Assembly (NCBI GenBank): GCA_011523825.1
Contig: WTFX01000010.1
Location: 29,963-93,962, forward strand
Direction: 5' to 3'
DNA: 64,000 nucleotides
Source of the DNA: Microthrixaceae bacterium
GTDB lineage: Bacteria > Actinomycetota > Acidimicrobiia > Acidimicrobiales > Poriferisodalaceae
The notes under the pieces were generated by a model. The model did not search any database. It had not been told where the DNA came from and saw only the letters and a list, made by a program, of their open reading frames with translations. The stretch's first letter is position 1; every line of letters starts with the position of its first letter. This document shows positions 63,001-64,000 of the stretch, in pieces. Made by a program: the position numbers and the translations under genes.

Positions 63001-64000
63001 GCCGATGAGGCCGACGGCTCGGTCACCGCCACCGTGAACACCGGCACCGGCTACACGGTCTCGGGCGCCCAAGCCAGCGCGACCGTGGCCGTCGCAGACA
63101 ACGACGATCCGCCGAAGAAGCAGGCGCCGCCTCCTGTGAAGGTGTGCAAGACCACCGACACGGCGTTGCTGGCGCGGGTGGCTGCCAAGGCTGCTGATCC
63201 GTGGGGCGGAGCGCGTCCTGATCTGGTGGAGACGTTCACCCGCTCGCACAACACGATGCTCGGCAAAGACTCCTACACGGTGGCTGATCTCAAGGCCCGC
63301 CCCGACCGCCAGACCTCCAACTGGCAGGGCGCGGGCCCGAATGCGCTGTGGCAGAGCATCTACGCCGAGTTGGACCGCCTCCAAACATGCCGGGCAGCGC
63401 CCACACCAGACACGCCGCCGGTGACGCCGGAGGTCAGCGTCACAGCAGGCAACGCGATCACTGAGGGGAGTGCTGCGGTGTTCACGGTGACTGCCAGCCC
63501 CGCGCCGTCAGCGGCGTTGAGCGTGAAAGTCACCGTCGGCGAGTCCGGTGACTTCGGCGTCGCTACCGGCACTGGGACGGTGACGATCCCGACCGCGGGT
63601 TCGGCGCAGTTGACGGTCGCCACTGTCGGCGACAACGTCGACGAGGCCGACGGGTCGGTCACGGTGACTGTGAAAACTGGCAGCGGCTACACCGTGTCGG
63701 GCGCACAGAACACCGCCGCGGTTCAGGTTGCCGACGACGACAACCCCCCGCCCCCGCCTCCACCGTCGACTCCGGAGGTCGGTATCACAGCGGGTGCAGG
63801 CGTCACCGAAGGCGACGCAGCAAGATTCACGGTCACGGCAACCCCGGCGCCTACCTCTCCGTTGACTGTGACAGTCACGGTCGCCCAAGCCGGTGATTTC
63901 GGCGTCACAACCGGAACCGAGACCGTGGTCGTGCCCACGACAGGCTCGGCGCAGTTGTCGGTGGCCACTGTCGGCGACAACACCGACGAACCCGACGGGT
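60079..64000 (+). CDS. Secreted PEP-synthase-like protein with Calx-beta repeats, 3' truncated
   Basis: At least 1307 codons, open to the window edge. ATG 60079 has GGAG 6 bases upstream and gives a signal peptide MRKARLARLLACALCVALLA with cleavage near PSGAGA; upstream in-frame ATGs lack this. A phosphohistidine swivel-like segment TVPQTPLSHVNLRA places His392. A PPDK_N/ATP-grasp domain follows (about 481-803), with GVKAANVAEL, RSSTNNEDLPGFNGAGLYD and MGVLVHPNY. Then an 85-residue DPWGG module occurs twice (starting at 62509 and 63145), each copy followed by Calx-beta-like domains (62788-63114, 63427-63744, 63772 to the end). The enzymatic core would be exported, which is unusual for a PEP synthase. 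Codon use shifts along the gene. Confidence 0.88.
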   Translation, partial: MRKARLARLLACALCVALLAALVPSGAGASTTTLGPCDEGWVAPTPTAVAVTAVPIVVASTTADYFVLYVKHERRSGVWKYIPQSVTRGEDGTTVLSDRLASLAADRYKVEKYRVDSPADVDGDCVDDMAELADSGRHNPTNPATDAGQLHPGYRSRHLSWHPFHQLPIGAASIDSHEAFEALSYQGSYVLNDPHLTGLEYLKFWILHPGTDSPEVYFINSRATRAHAGYRWLMGWDKNDIHGHLRGEVVYHPNVFAPDGSLGVYRLEFQDYHNVDFWDAAFAYEAVAAAMPVLANNLKFYPMPVMRKPGGAYTKQKALYDASRVDVLLDKDILPDIDYVPLNAARGYGLLRVVEPGELPGARDVAILKALPNDLPRVAGIITTVPQTPLSHVNLRAIQNGAPNAFVRDVLDDKAVTDLVGSHVYYEVGKDGYVLRAATKAEVDAHHAASRPTKAQTPVRDLTVKKIAALGDVGFDDWDAFGVKAANVAELGAMSALAEGVAPDGFAVPLYFYDQFMAQATLAEKTVLGKKKDPDAKKVTLAAGTTLWAAVSAMLANSHFQSDFAAQEEMLDDLRKAIKKAAAPAWIITALEAMHASFPEGTSLRYRSSTNNEDLPGFNGAGLYDSKTQDPDETAAEGIDKSIKAVWASLWNFRAFLERYHHRVDHLATAMGVLVHPNYSDELANGVAVSFDPVTGLDNMYYVNTQLGEDLVTNPNANSLPEQILLDSAGKATVLARSNLAPPGKLFMTDAQMVELRNSLKAIHDRFKALYQPAAGERFAMEIEFKITAENKLAIKQARPWVFNDPLDPVCVTDDTDLLAEVEAKAADPWGGTRPDLAEMFSRSYRTMQGKDAYTTADIKARPDKADPNWQGAGPNPLWQKIYAELDRLQACRAAGALPPSDPAISVIAGAGITEGGSASFTITADPAPAAPLAVTITVTQQGDYAASGTTGTKTVTVPAGGTATHTVATADDAADEADGSVTATVNTGTGYTVSGAQASATVAVADNDDPPKKQAPPPVKVCKTTDTALLARVAAKAADPWGGARPDLVETFTRSHNTMLGKDSYTVADLKARPDRQTSNWQGAGPNALWQSIYAELDRLQTCRAAPTPDTPPVTPEVSVTAGNAITEGSAAVFTVTASPAPSAALSVKVTVGESGDFGVATGTGTVTIPTAGSAQLTVATVGDNVDEADGSVTVTVKTGSGYTVSGAQNTAAVQVADDDNPPPPPPPSTPEVGITAGAGVTEGDAARFTVTATPAPTSPLTVTVTVAQAGDFGVTTGTETVVVPTTGSAQLSVATVGDNTDEPDG

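Noticed and set aside
60859..63384. Very long open frame on the minus strand (841 codons) opposite the secreted PEP-synthase-like gene
   Set aside because: Its translation is low-complexity Arg/His/Gly/Val-rich sequence without domains, whereas the plus strand in the same place encodes recognisable ATP-grasp and Calx-beta domains. It is a GC-rich shadow frame.

Overview
The window is a GC-rich chromosomal segment with frequent GTG starts, tightly packed genes and several GTGA/ATGA stop-start overlaps. Lipoprotein signal peptides, double-CaiB CoA-transferases, DUF35/thiolase pairs, LLM flavin oxidoreductases, P450s and acyl-CoA carboxylases together suggest an uncultured actinobacterium. My best guess is Acidimicrobiia, of the marine or sponge-associated heterotrophic kind; this placement is inference, since no rRNA or tRNA gene is present in the window.

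Layout. 1-4.7 kb: a partial thiolase with its DUF35 partner, RidA-dtd, and a tandem CaiB transferase. 4.7-8.5 kb: a dipeptide-type ABC importer (binding protein and two permeases, no ATPase). 8.5-14.2 kb: HU, an MFS exporter, a P450, then crotonase, medium-chain dehydrogenase and a metal-ligand-less amidohydrolase. 14.2-17.4 kb: a PQQ dehydrogenase followed by a frameshifted periplasmic binding protein. 17.6-23.3 kb: an NCS2 permease with an RsbW-like tail, an esterase, a PhyH-type oxygenase and a SulP-STAS transporter. 23.3-27.2 kb: the two subunits of an acyl-CoA carboxylase. 28.2-33.1 kb: a complete BMP-type (nucleoside-like) ABC importer. 33-45.5 kb: acyl-CoA and CoA-ester metabolism (amidohydrolase, dienelactone hydrolase, hotdog dehydratase, PlsC, two CaiB subunits, LLM oxidoreductase, carboxyltransferase), plus a HicAB toxin-antitoxin pair and a MITE-like element.

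The most striking part is 45.5-57.4 kb. It carries a GPP34 (GOLPH3-like) domain fused to a cytochrome P450, an ERG4/ERG24-type sterol reductase immediately downstream, a 29-residue small protein with a strong ribosome binding site, a LolD/MacB-type ABC transporter, a nitroreductase fused to a START-like SRPBCC domain, and an ERG6-type sterol C-24 methyltransferase. I read this as a candidate bacterial sterol (or triterpenoid) modification locus.

From 57.5 kb on there is a coiled-coil protein, a secreted Cys-rich protein, a DUF4143 ATPase behind a perfect 18-bp palindrome, and the first 3.9 kb of a secreted PEP-synthase-like protein with Calx-beta repeats that runs off the window end.

Three poly-G tracts of 12-13 bases, always G on the coding strand of the affected gene, lie in or just upstream of genes for exported or membrane proteins. 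They are either contingency (phase-variation) tracts or assembly-prone homopolymers. Other small-scale structures are a triplicated 37-bp hairpin, a 65-bp partial duplication that creates a leader ORF, and a 12-bp palindromic operator candidate.
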